Shown piece by piece: positions 1 through 6,968 of a stretch of 12,761 bases of DNA; within the stretch, counting starts at the first letter, position 1, and each line of letters starts with the position of its first letter. Source of the DNA: Candidatus Omnitrophota bacterium (GTDB taxonomy: Bacteria; Omnitrophota; Gorgyraeia; 2-01-FULL-45-10); the NCBI GenBank assembly GCA_030695725.1, contig JAUYPN010000039.1, forward strand, positions 1 to 12,761, given 5' to 3'. The position numbers and the translations under genes were made by a program. Below the pieces are notes generated by a model. The model did not search any database. It was not told where the DNA came from and was given only the letters and a program-made list of their open reading frames with translations.

Positions 1-34
1 TTGTGCTCTTGTGCTCTTGTGCTCTTGTGTCTTT
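1..34. repeat. 8-base tandem repeat at the murB 3' end, running off the window
   Basis: Read on the plus strand, the unit GTGCTCTT occurs exactly three times (3-10, 11-18, 19-26). It is followed by a degenerate fourth copy GTGTCTTT (27-34), and bases 1-2 (TT) look like the end of a further copy outside the window. The array abuts the murB stop codon (36-34). Because 8 is not a multiple of 3, any change in copy number would shift a reading frame passing through it. Confidence 0.85.
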
Positions 35-37
35 CAT
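1..37 (-). CDS. Possible start of the gene downstream of murB (partial)
   Basis: An ATG at 37-35 overlaps the murB stop codon in an ATGA arrangement, the same junction used four other times in this cluster. The frame stays open to the window edge and would begin MKDTRAQEHKST. In many dcw clusters murB is followed by ddl or ftsQ, so one of these could follow here. The visible residues match neither family recognisably because they are encoded almost entirely by the 8-base tandem repeat. The true start may lie further downstream, with the repeat being a non-coding spacer. Identity cannot be decided from 12 codons. Confidence 0.3.
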   Translation of the reverse strand, partial: MKDTRAQEHKST

Positions 38-933
38 ACCACCTTTATCTCAAGTTCGAGCGAAATATTATAATTGTCCATCACTTCCTTCTTTATCATG
101 TCGACGAGCTTCAGGACATCTTTGCAGCTGGCGCGGTCTCTGTTGACTATAAAATTGGCATGCTTCCGGGAAACCTGGGCGCCGCCCATAACGCGCCCCT
201 TCAATCCCAACATGTCGATCATCTGCCCTGTCGTAAATTGAAAATCTTTCGGGTTTTTAAAGACACAGCCGGCGCTTGAGCCATCGAGGACCTGTTTATC
301 TCCCTTCATCTTGAGGAACTTCAAGCACCTGGATTTGAGAGCCGAGCTCTCTTCTTGGCTCAATTTCAGATCGGCCTCGAGTATGATATACGACGAAAGG
401 TTCGAGCATCTGTACCCGAATGAGAGAGCTCTCTTCCTGAGCGTCCTTATATCTCCTTTATTATCCATGACTTTCAGGCCCGTGACATAATCGCCTATAT
501 TCCTATATAACGGGCTCGACCAGCCGCCGGCGTTCATGCACACGGCGCCTCCCACGGTGCCGGGTATTCCGACGAGCGATTCCAGGCCGCTCAATCCCTT
601 GTCGCAGCATAACCTTACCAGTGCGGGAACGCCGTATCCCGCTCCCGCCCTTACCGTGGTGCCGCTGATCCTAATATTTTTGAAGGCGCTCGATCCCAGA
701 TGGATCACTATACCGTTGAAGCCTTCGTCCCTTACCAGCACATTCGTCCCGCCGCCTATTACAAATACGGGTATGCGTTCCTCCTGGGCAAAGACCACTA
801 TCCTCTTCAGCTCTTTTACGTCCCGGGGTTGGGCCCATACGGCCGCAGGGCCGCCGATCCTGAAAGATGTATGGCGCCCCAGTTTCTCGCCCAATACTAC
901 ATTACCTTTTATTAAGTCTTTCGGAAAGTTCAT
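34..933 (-). CDS. murB: UDP-N-acetylenolpyruvoylglucosamine reductase MurB
   Basis: This cytoplasmic FAD enzyme reduces UDP-GlcNAc-enolpyruvate to UDP-MurNAc with NADPH, the second committed step of peptidoglycan precursor synthesis. The product has 299 residues, normal for the shorter (type II) MurB family. Visible signatures are HTSFRIGG (21-28), the FAD-binding GGGTNVLVRD (60-69), GIPGTVGGAVCMNAG (122-136), FGYR (172-175, family catalytic Arg), SSAGCVFKNP (219-228) and a C-terminal LELEIK, where Glu295 should be the proton-donating Glu. The residue that is Ser in E. coli MurB is Cys223 here. The ATG start lies inside the 3' end of murC (32-base overlap). It is supported by a GAGGT ribosome-binding site six bases upstream and by the usual short N-terminus ahead of the TSF motif. 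The stop overlaps a possible next start as ATGA. Confidence 0.97.
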   Translation of the reverse strand: MNFPKDLIKGNVVLGEKLGRHTSFRIGGPAAVWAQPRDVKELKRIVVFAQEERIPVFVIGGGTNVLVRDEGFNGIVIHLGSSAFKNIRISGTTVRAGAGYGVPALVRLCCDKGLSGLESLVGIPGTVGGAVCMNAGGWSSPLYRNIGDYVTGLKVMDNKGDIRTLRKRALSFGYRCSNLSSYIILEADLKLSQEESSALKSRCLKFLKMKGDKQVLDGSSAGCVFKNPKDFQFTTGQMIDMLGLKGRVMGGAQVSRKHANFIVNRDRASCKDVLKLVDMIKKEVMDNYNISLELEIKVV

Positions 934-2275
934 CGCTTACCTCTTTTATATCGCCCGCTCCCAATATGATTATCATATCGCCTGATCTCTTCACATCCAT
1001 GATATGCCGCGCCACGCTCTTTTTATCCATCATCGTAACGTCATTTAAGCCGTGCAGCCTCACCCTGTCATAAATGTTTTTGACGGAAACGCCCTCTATG
1101 GGCTCTTCGCTGGCGGCATAGATATCCGTAAGTATCAATTTATCGGCGCCCTTAAAACACCTGCCAAACTCCTCCGCGAGAAACTTGGTCCTTGTGTAGC
1201 GGTGCGGCTGGAATACCACTATGACCCTTCTCTCTTTCCAGTTCCTGCAGGCGTCCAAAACCGCGCGTATCTCGGTCGGATGGTGGGCATAATCGTCTAT
1301 CAGCATGACCCCGTCAACGTCCGCCCTGAGGTGAAATCGCCTTTTGGTCCCGGTGAAATTCTGTATGGAGCGGCATATACTCTCGAATGAAAGGCCGAGT
1401 TTGAATCCGACGAGTATCGCGGCGAGAGAGTTCAGGATATTGTGTTTACCCGGAATACGCAAAGAGACCCTGCCGATGACCTCATTTTTGTAAACGCATA
1501 CATAGGAGGTGTAAAATTCATTCATCATTATTTCGTGGGGATGTATGTCGGCGTCTTTTGAAAATCCGAAACTCTCCCTGTTGCCGTTAAATTTTTTCAG
1601 CGCGCTTGCGATATTCTCATCTTCGGCATTGTAGAACAGACATCCGCCTCTTTTCGTGTTATTGGCGAAAGCGGCATAGGAATTTATGGCGTCTTCAAGC
1701 GTTTTATAATAGTCCATATGCTCCATCTCCACGTTTGTTATCACGGAATAGAGCGGTTTCAGATAGAGGAACGATCCGTCGCTTTCATCGGCCTCCGCGA
1801 TCACGTATTCGCCTTTACCATATTTGGAGTTCCCTCCGAAGAGCGCCACCTCGCCGCCTATAATTGCTGTAGGGTCGAGGCCGCAGTTCTCGAGCATCAC
1901 GGATATCAGCGAACTTGTGGTAGTCTTTCCATGCGTCCCGGTAACGGCTATCCCTTTCTTGCCGTTCAATAACTCCGCAAGCACCCCGGCCCTCCTCACG
2001 ATAAGAAGGTTGCGTTTACGCGCCTCGCGGATCTCCGGGTTCGAATCATTTATCGATGAAGAATATACCGCTACCTCCGTCTCCGGAGGGATATTGTCAT
2101 GGCCATGGCCAAAACGTATCAGGGCTCCCCCTGCGGTCAATTTCTCCGTCAGATTGTTCGGCCCCAGGTCCGAGCCCGATATTTTATAGCCCATCTTCAG
2201 GAGCACGAGCGCTATACCGCTCATACCTATTCCGCCGATCCCTATGAAATGCAGATTATTCTTCTCTAATATCAC
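902..2275 (-). CDS. murC: UDP-N-acetylmuramate--L-alanine ligase MurC
   Basis: ATP-dependent cytoplasmic ligase that adds L-Ala, the first peptide residue, to UDP-MurNAc. It has 457 residues, typical of the family. The N-terminal Rossmann-like domain opens with HFIGIGGIGMSG (9-20). The ATP loop is GTHGKTTT (113-120), whose His separates MurC from the other Mur ligases. EADESDGSFL (161-170) is the MurC-type magnesium-binding segment, and DDYAHHPTEI (326-335) marks the start of the C-terminal domain. The start is GTG at 2275-2273, two bases after the murG stop; the GIGGIGMSG motif sits at the usual distance from it. Upstream there is only a weak purine-rich GAGAGA, so translation may depend on coupling to murG. 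The 3' end overlaps murB by 32 bases. Confidence 0.98.
   Translation of the reverse strand: MILEKNNLHFIGIGGIGMSGIALVLLKMGYKISGSDLGPNNLTEKLTAGGALIRFGHGHDNIPPETEVAVYSSSINDSNPEIREARKRNLLIVRRAGVLAELLNGKKGIAVTGTHGKTTTSSLISVMLENCGLDPTAIIGGEVALFGGNSKYGKGEYVIAEADESDGSFLYLKPLYSVITNVEMEHMDYYKTLEDAINSYAAFANNTKRGGCLFYNAEDENIASALKKFNGNRESFGFSKDADIHPHEIMMNEFYTSYVCVYKNEVIGRVSLRIPGKHNILNSLAAILVGFKLGLSFESICRSIQNFTGTKRRFHLRADVDGVMLIDDYAHHPTEIRAVLDACRNWKERRVIVVFQPHRYTRTKFLAEEFGRCFKGADKLILTDIYAASEEPIEGVSVKNIYDRVRLHGLNDVTMMDKKSVARHIMDVKRSGDMIIILGAGDIKEVSDELSERLNKR
939..945 (-). promoter_or_regulatory. Ribosome-binding site of murB inside murC
   Basis: On the minus strand AAGAGGT precedes the murB ATG, with six bases between GAGG and the start codon. 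It lies within the coding sequence of murC, so murB translation starts before murC translation has ended. This supports the ATG at 933 over any later start. Confidence 0.7.
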
Positions 2276-2277
2276 TT

Positions 2278-3378
2278 TTATCTCTCTATGATGTTTAGGA
2301 CCGCCTGCGCCAAACTGCGCGACGAATCCGGCACGCTCATGCGCCTGGCGGATTCTCCCATTTCGGACAGCTTATTCCTGTCCTTCAACAACCCCCCTAT
2401 CCTCTCTTTCATGAGATCCCCCGAGAGGTCCTTTTCGTCTATCTCGACGGCCGCGCCTCCGGCGGAAAATATCCGCGCATTCTCGGATTGATGGCTGAGC
2501 GCGAACGGGTACGGGACAAGTATCATGGGCCTTCCGAAGTACGCTATCTCGAATATCGCGGACGCACCACTTCTTGTCACGATGAGATCGGATGCACTGT
2601 AGGCCTCCTCTATCCTGTCCACAAATGAATGCACGCGATGCTCTATTGATAATTCTCTGTAAGCGGCGCTCGCCCATCCGTAATCGGTAACGCCGGTGAT
2701 ATGTATCACCTGCAAAGACCGCCTGCTATCCTCATCCATCTTCGATAACGATTTGAGGAAAGCTTTGTTCAGATTATGAGCGCCCTGGCTGCCCCCTATG
2801 ACAAGTATCGTAAATTTTTGCGGATCGAGGCCCAGTTTTTTTATGTTCCCGATCTTGTCGTCTTTCAAAAGGGATGCCCTTATTGGGTTGCCGGTAAATA
2901 CGGCTTTTCCGGCGTAAACGCCCAAATATTTCCTCGTCTCTTCAAAACTTACGGCTATCCTGTCCGCAAACCAGAAGAGCGCGGCGTTGGCCCTGCCAGG
3001 CACGGCGTTCTGTTCATGGACCATCATGGGGATGCCGAGGATATAAGCCGCCACTATCACAGGCGCCGATACATAACCCCCGAAACCTACGACGGCCTCG
3101 GGCCTGTACTTCATGATGATGATAAGCGATCTTAGGATATCGATCGATAATTCTAATAAAAAGAAGATCGTCTTAAAAGAAGCTCCGTAGGGTAATTTAT
3201 TGGACGACAGCAGGCGATATTCGAAGCCTTCCTTTTTAAATATTCTTCTGTCTAAGGCCTTATCGCTTCCGACGAACAGTATTTCGGCGGAGGGGTCATT
3301 GAGCTTCAATTCTTCGGCAAGCGCAACCGCCGGGAATATTTGTCCACCGGAACCTCCGGCCGCTATTAATATCCGCAT
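2278..3378 (-). CDS. murG: Undecaprenyldiphospho-muramoylpentapeptide GlcNAc transferase MurG
   Basis: GT-B, family GT28 glycosyltransferase at the inner face of the cytoplasmic membrane. It transfers GlcNAc from UDP-GlcNAc to lipid I, giving lipid II. It has 366 residues, normal length. The N-terminal acceptor domain has the glycine loop AGGSGGQIFPA (7-17), FGGYVSAP (99-106) and HEQNAVPG (121-128). The donor domain has TGNP (162-165), IGGSQGA (194-200), RSGASAIFEI (269-278) and SHQSENA (295-301). The first glycine loop normally reads GGTGGH or GGSGGH; codon 13 is CAA, so the conserved His, proposed as the catalytic base in E. coli MurG, is Gln. The rest of the fold appears intact. Its ATG overlaps the ftsW stop by one base (TAATG), and murC follows after two bases. 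Confidence 0.97.
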   Translation of the reverse strand: MRILIAAGGSGGQIFPAVALAEELKLNDPSAEILFVGSDKALDRRIFKKEGFEYRLLSSNKLPYGASFKTIFFLLELSIDILRSLIIIMKYRPEAVVGFGGYVSAPVIVAAYILGIPMMVHEQNAVPGRANAALFWFADRIAVSFEETRKYLGVYAGKAVFTGNPIRASLLKDDKIGNIKKLGLDPQKFTILVIGGSQGAHNLNKAFLKSLSKMDEDSRRSLQVIHITGVTDYGWASAAYRELSIEHRVHSFVDRIEEAYSASDLIVTRSGASAIFEIAYFGRPMILVPYPFALSHQSENARIFSAGGAAVEIDEKDLSGDLMKERIGGLLKDRNKLSEMGESARRMSVPDSSRSLAQAVLNIIER

Positions 3379-4472
3379 TATCTGTATACCTCGCTTGATT
3401 TGGCTATATTTAAAAGCAGTCCGACCGCGGTTAAATGGAATATCAATGACGTGCCGCCATAGCTTATGAAAGGCAGCGGCAGCCCTTTGGTCGGCAGCGC
3501 CCCCGCCGTAACTCCGATATTGATAATGGCCTCCAGAGCTATGAGCGACACGAGCGCCATGCTCAATAATTTCTCAAATCTGTCCTCCGCCCTGAACGTT
3601 ATCTTCATACCCTCCCACACGAAAAGTATAAATAGGGTCACGACCGCAGCCGAGCCTAAGAAACCAAGCTCCTCTCCTATTATTGAAAATATAAAATCGG
3701 TATGCGACGCCGGCAGATAGAAGAGTTTCTGCCTGGATTGGCCCAGCCCCACGCCCAACAGGCCGCCGGAACCCAGCGCCACGAACGACTGGATTATCTG
3801 AAAGCCGGCGCCCCTCTTGTCGGACCACGGGTTCAGGAATATCATCATCCTCTTCCTTCTGTAAGGAACTTTGAATAAGAGCGCATATAGCGCGGGAATG
3901 CTTGCCAAGGCCGACGCCATTATATATCTCACCTTGACCCCGCTCACAAAGAGCATGATGACGCTTACGGCCGATATGGCTATCGCGGTTCCAAGGTCCG
4001 GCTCCAGAAGTATTAGGATCAGAACGAAACCCAATACCAGGACCGGCGGAAGATAGCCGTGAATAAAGCTCTTCACAAATTTTTCTTTTCTTGCCAATAG
4101 GTCCGCCAGGTATATGAATATGGCGATCTTCGCGAATTCGGACGGCTGAAAATTTAAGACCCCTACCTTGAACCATCTCCTGGCTCCCGCAGTCTCTCTG
4201 CCGATATGCGGTATGAGAACGAGCGTCAACAGCATTATCGAAAATACCATTATGGCTTTTGAATATTTTTTCAGCGTCTGCATCTTCACGACCATGGCCG
4301 AAAGCATCATGAAGAGGCCTACTATAAGGTATAAAAGGTGCCTCTTCAGGAAATAGAGGCTATCGCCCATCTTCTCATTAGCATAGATGGCGCTTGTGGA
4401 GTAGATCATCACGACCCCGATCGCCACCAGGACCACCACTATCATGAAAATGGAAGAACGCGTGCCTCTCAC
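3378..4472 (-). CDS. ftsW: Septal peptidoglycan glycosyltransferase FtsW (SEDS family)
   Basis: Multi-spanning membrane protein of the SEDS family that polymerises lipid II into glycan strands at the septum, working with its partner transpeptidase FtsI. The 364 residues contain about ten hydrophobic segments. Family landmarks are GARRWFKVG (96-104), FQPSEFAKI (108-116), EPDLGTA (157-163), SHTDFIFSIIGEELG (256-270), with Asp259 the conserved catalytic-site Asp, and KGLPLPFISYGGTS (329-342) near the C-terminus. RodA is the main alternative. The position between murD and murG and the FtsI-type PBP upstream make FtsW the better call. The start is GTG at 4472-4470 in a GTGA overlap with the murD stop; a later in-frame ATG (codon 10) would fall inside the first membrane segment. 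Confidence 0.96.
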   Translation of the reverse strand: MRGTRSSIFMIVVVLVAIGVVMIYSTSAIYANEKMGDSLYFLKRHLLYLIVGLFMMLSAMVVKMQTLKKYSKAIMVFSIMLLTLVLIPHIGRETAGARRWFKVGVLNFQPSEFAKIAIFIYLADLLARKEKFVKSFIHGYLPPVLVLGFVLILILLEPDLGTAIAISAVSVIMLFVSGVKVRYIMASALASIPALYALLFKVPYRRKRMMIFLNPWSDKRGAGFQIIQSFVALGSGGLLGVGLGQSRQKLFYLPASHTDFIFSIIGEELGFLGSAAVVTLFILFVWEGMKITFRAEDRFEKLLSMALVSLIALEAIINIGVTAGALPTKGLPLPFISYGGTSLIFHLTAVGLLLNIAKSSEVYR

Positions 4473-5815
4473 CCCGCCCCCAGTCCCAATACGGCTTTTT
4501 TAAATACGTCTCCGCGTTCTTTATAGTCTTTGAACATATCGAAGCTCGAACACATGGGTGAAAGGAGGACGAGATCATCGGTCTTCGCCAATCTACTGGA
4601 TAGCTCTACCGCCTCCCGCATAGTGGCGACCTCGCGCGTTTCAACGACTCCTCCCAGGACTTCCCTTATCCTGTTCCCGGCCTCTCCTATCAGTACGAGG
4701 TACTTGACCCTGCTCTTAACGATATCCCTGACGACCGAATAATCGCTATTCTTATCTTTTCCGCCGGCTATCAATATCACCGGCCTTTCGCACGATTCAA
4801 GCGCCCTTAGGGTGGAATCTACGGTCGTTCCTTTCGAGTCATCTATATATTCAACTCCGTCTATTACCGACACGGTCTCGAACCTGTGGCTTAACCCCGT
4901 AAAATTCTTTATAGTGTCTTTCATAGATACAGGTTTGACTCCGGCCAAGGTCCCGGCAAGCACAGAAACGAGGACATTTTCAATATTGTGCAGGCCCTTA
5001 AGCTTTATATCTTTCAGCGCGCATACGTCCTCTTCTTTTGCGCCGGCGGCGCAGACTATTTCGGTCCCTTTCAAGAAAGAGCCGTTGACTTTAGAAAGCC
5101 TTGAATAATAGAGGACTTTCGACCTAGTCTTTTTGTCCAATCCGCTCAACTCTCCGGCATCGCGGTTCAATATAAGGACGTCTCTCTCGTCCTGGTTCTT
5201 AAATACCTTGAGCTTCTCGTTAAAATAGCGGTCGAATTTGTCGTACCTGTCCATATGGTCATCGGTGATATTTAATATGACGGCAATGGCAGGCTTAAAA
5301 TCCACGATCCTCTCGAGTTGAAACGAGCTCACCTCCAGAACCACCCACGTATCTTCGTTTATCCGGCTTATTTCGCCGCAAAGAGAATTTCCGATATTGC
5401 CGCAGACCACGGTATCTTTATCGCCTTCTTTCAGGATCTCCCCGATGAGCGTGGTGACCGTGCTCTTGCCGTTAGTTCCGGTTATAGCCATTATCTTTCC
5501 TTTGCAAAATCTATAACCCAGCTCCATCTCGCTTATAATGGGTATGCTCAGCTCATCCGCCCATCTTACGGCAGGCGATGAATCTTCCACTCCGGGAGAG
5601 ACGACCACAAGTTCGCTGCCCCCGATAAAATCTTTTGTGTGTCGGCCGAGCTCGTAAGCTATTCTTCTCTCATTAAGAATAGCGGCATTCTTACGCACCG
5701 GCGCGTTATCCGCGCTTTCAGTAACCCTGACCGCTGCTCCGGCATCTTTCAGAAGTATCGCGGCATTGAGTCCGCTGTTACCCAACCCTATAACCGTGAC
5801 TTTTTTATTCCTCAT
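4469..5815 (-). CDS. murD: UDP-N-acetylmuramoylalanine--D-glutamate ligase MurD
   Basis: Cytoplasmic ATP-dependent ligase that adds D-Glu to UDP-MurNAc-L-Ala. It has 448 residues. The N-terminal nucleotide-fold domain reads VTVIGLGNSGLNAA (6-19), with VVSPGV (71-76) closing the UDP site. The ATP loop is GTNGKST (113-119), followed by EVSSFQLE (161-168) and NITDDHMDRY (182-191). Lys201 in the EKLKVF segment aligns with the carbamylated Lys of E. coli MurD. The C-terminal domain has DDSKGT (325-330) and the MurD signature LSPMCSSFDMFKDY (418-431). The same frame is open up to 6133, but those extra residues are read from within mraY. The ATG at 5815, in an ATGA overlap with the mraY stop, gives the normal N-terminus. 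The stop overlaps the GTG of ftsW. Confidence 0.98.
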   Translation of the reverse strand: MRNKKVTVIGLGNSGLNAAILLKDAGAAVRVTESADNAPVRKNAAILNERRIAYELGRHTKDFIGGSELVVVSPGVEDSSPAVRWADELSIPIISEMELGYRFCKGKIMAITGTNGKSTVTTLIGEILKEGDKDTVVCGNIGNSLCGEISRINEDTWVVLEVSSFQLERIVDFKPAIAVILNITDDHMDRYDKFDRYFNEKLKVFKNQDERDVLILNRDAGELSGLDKKTRSKVLYYSRLSKVNGSFLKGTEIVCAAGAKEEDVCALKDIKLKGLHNIENVLVSVLAGTLAGVKPVSMKDTIKNFTGLSHRFETVSVIDGVEYIDDSKGTTVDSTLRALESCERPVILIAGGKDKNSDYSVVRDIVKSRVKYLVLIGEAGNRIREVLGGVVETREVATMREAVELSSRLAKTDDLVLLSPMCSSFDMFKDYKERGDVFKKAVLGLGAG

Positions 5816-6900
5816 TGTAACTTTAGCGTGGCCAAGCTTAAGAGCATCAATATTATCGCCACTATCCAGAAACGTATCGTGATCTTCGATTCCGGCCAGC
5901 CGAGAAGCTGGAAGTGGTGGTGTATGGGCGACATCAGGAAGAGCCTCTTCCCTGTCGTCTTGAACCATAGCACCTGTAAAAGAACCGATACGGCCTCGAT
6001 AACGAATATTCCGCCCACCAGGAAGAGCAGGAGCTCCTTCTTTATGAATACCGCCACTACCCCGAGGGCGCCCCCCAGCGCAAGGCTTCCCGTATCGCCC
6101 ATAAATATCGTAGCCGGGGGTGAATTGAACCATAAAAACCCCAATCCGGCCCCGACCATGGCCGCGCAGAATACGGACAGCTCTCCCGCGCCGGGCAGAT
6201 AAAATATATTGAGATAATCGGCAAACTTAAAGTTTCCCGCCATGTAAGCGAGCGCTGAATATGAGATGGCCGCTATTATGGTACAGCCTATCGCCAGGCC
6301 GTCGAGGCCGTCCGTGAGGTTGACCGCGTTGCTCGCGCCGGTCACCACTATGATCACAAAGATCAGATATAATAGCCCCAGTTCCAATGAAAAGAATTTC
6401 AGGAACGGGACGTTCAGCGTCGTGGGTATGGGCGTAAAGACTATCACGAAAGTGGCGATTATGAGCGCGAGGAATACCTGGCTTAAAAATTTCATGCCCG
6501 ACGTAAGCCCGAGACTTCTCTTCTTCACCACCTTTATGTAATCGTCGGCAAATCCGACGACTCCCAAAAATACGAATGCCCCCAGCGTCATAAGGACATA
6601 GACATTAAATATATCCGCCCAGAGAATGGTGGCGGCCGCAATCGAGGTGATTATAAGAACTCCGCCCATGGTGGGAGTCCCCTGTTTATGTTTGGTGATA
6701 TCGTACAGGCTCTCGACGTGCTCTCTCCTTATGTATTGTCCGAAATTGAGCTTCTTCAGCCATCTTATTATCGCCGGACCGAATATAAGGGATATGAGCA
6801 GGGCCGTAAGGCTCGCCATAGCGGTCCTGAACGTCAGATATTTGAATACGTTAAACCCGCTCCAACGATCTCTCAGTGAGTAAAATATGTAATAAAGCAT
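5812..6900 (-). CDS. mraY: Phospho-N-acetylmuramoyl-pentapeptide transferase MraY
   Basis: Integral membrane enzyme that transfers phospho-MurNAc-pentapeptide from UDP to undecaprenyl phosphate, making lipid I. The 362 residues (E. coli has 360) form about ten membrane segments. Conserved sites are QGTPTMGG (73-80), the metal-site pair Asp119-Asp120 in GFADDYIKV, NAVNLTDGLDGLA (191-203), FMGDTGSLALGG (266-277) and the MraY-specific SPIHHHFQLLGW (324-335). The N-terminus, with WSGFNVFKYLTFR (13-25), closely resembles E. coli MraY and fixes the ATG at 6900. A good AAAAGGT ribosome-binding site precedes it. This is the only gene of the middle section that does not overlap the gene before it; a repeat fills the spacer after murF. 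Confidence 0.98.
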   Translation of the reverse strand: MLYYIFYSLRDRWSGFNVFKYLTFRTAMASLTALLISLIFGPAIIRWLKKLNFGQYIRREHVESLYDITKHKQGTPTMGGVLIITSIAAATILWADIFNVYVLMTLGAFVFLGVVGFADDYIKVVKKRSLGLTSGMKFLSQVFLALIIATFVIVFTPIPTTLNVPFLKFFSLELGLLYLIFVIIVVTGASNAVNLTDGLDGLAIGCTIIAAISYSALAYMAGNFKFADYLNIFYLPGAGELSVFCAAMVGAGLGFLWFNSPPATIFMGDTGSLALGGALGVVAVFIKKELLLFLVGGIFVIEAVSVLLQVLWFKTTGKRLFLMSPIHHHFQLLGWPESKITIRFWIVAIILMLLSLATLKLQ

Positions 6901-6905
6901 GCGTT

Positions 6906-6912
6906 ACCTTTT
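6906..6912 (-). promoter_or_regulatory. Ribosome-binding site of mraY
   Basis: AAAAGGT on the minus strand, with six bases between AAGG and the mraY ATG. It follows directly after the last unit of the heptamer repeat, so mraY has its own initiation signal and does not depend on overlap with murF. Confidence 0.65.
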
Positions 6913-6968
6913 AGCCTTAAACTATAAGCTGTAAGTTTTAAGCTTAAAGCTTACGGCTTACAGCTTAG
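6913..6968. repeat. Degenerate 7-base tandem repeat spanning the murF end and the murF-mraY spacer
   Basis: Eight consecutive heptamers, counted on the plus strand, follow the pattern AGCTTAN: AGCCTTA, AACTATA, AGCTGTA, AGTTTTA, AGCTTAA, AGCTTAC, GGCTTAC, AGCTTAG. The phase is kept without a slip over 56 bases. The array encodes the last five residues of MurF (LSCKP) and its TAA stop, and fills nearly all of the spacer before mraY. It can fold: GCTGTAAG (6928-6935) is perfectly complementary to CTTACAGC (6957-6964), and TTAAGCTTAA (6938-6947) is a perfect palindrome. A transcript hairpin between the two genes is possible, but there is no U-tract typical of a terminator. Confidence 0.85.

Noticed and set aside
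1..34. CRISPR-like array
   Set aside because: The units are 8 bases with no spacers between them, so this is a simple tandem repeat.
3574..4176. 200-codon minus-strand frame inside ftsW
   Set aside because: It overlaps ftsW in another frame, is rich in Arg and Gly as expected from shifted membrane-protein codons, and has no family resemblance.
5816..6133. Open extension of the murD frame, which would make a 554-residue protein
   Set aside because: The extra 106 residues are read out of frame from mraY, resemble nothing in MurD, and the ATG at 5815 gives the normal MurD N-terminus with an ATGA junction.
5639..6202. 187-codon plus-strand open frame opposite murD and mraY
   Set aside because: It spans the antisense of two well-supported genes, with composition that reflects their codons and no recognisable domain.
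6928..6964. Intrinsic terminator after murF
   Set aside because: The stem is AT-rich with a long loop, lacks a following U-tract, and would cut the operon before mraY, an essential downstream gene with no evident promoter of its own.
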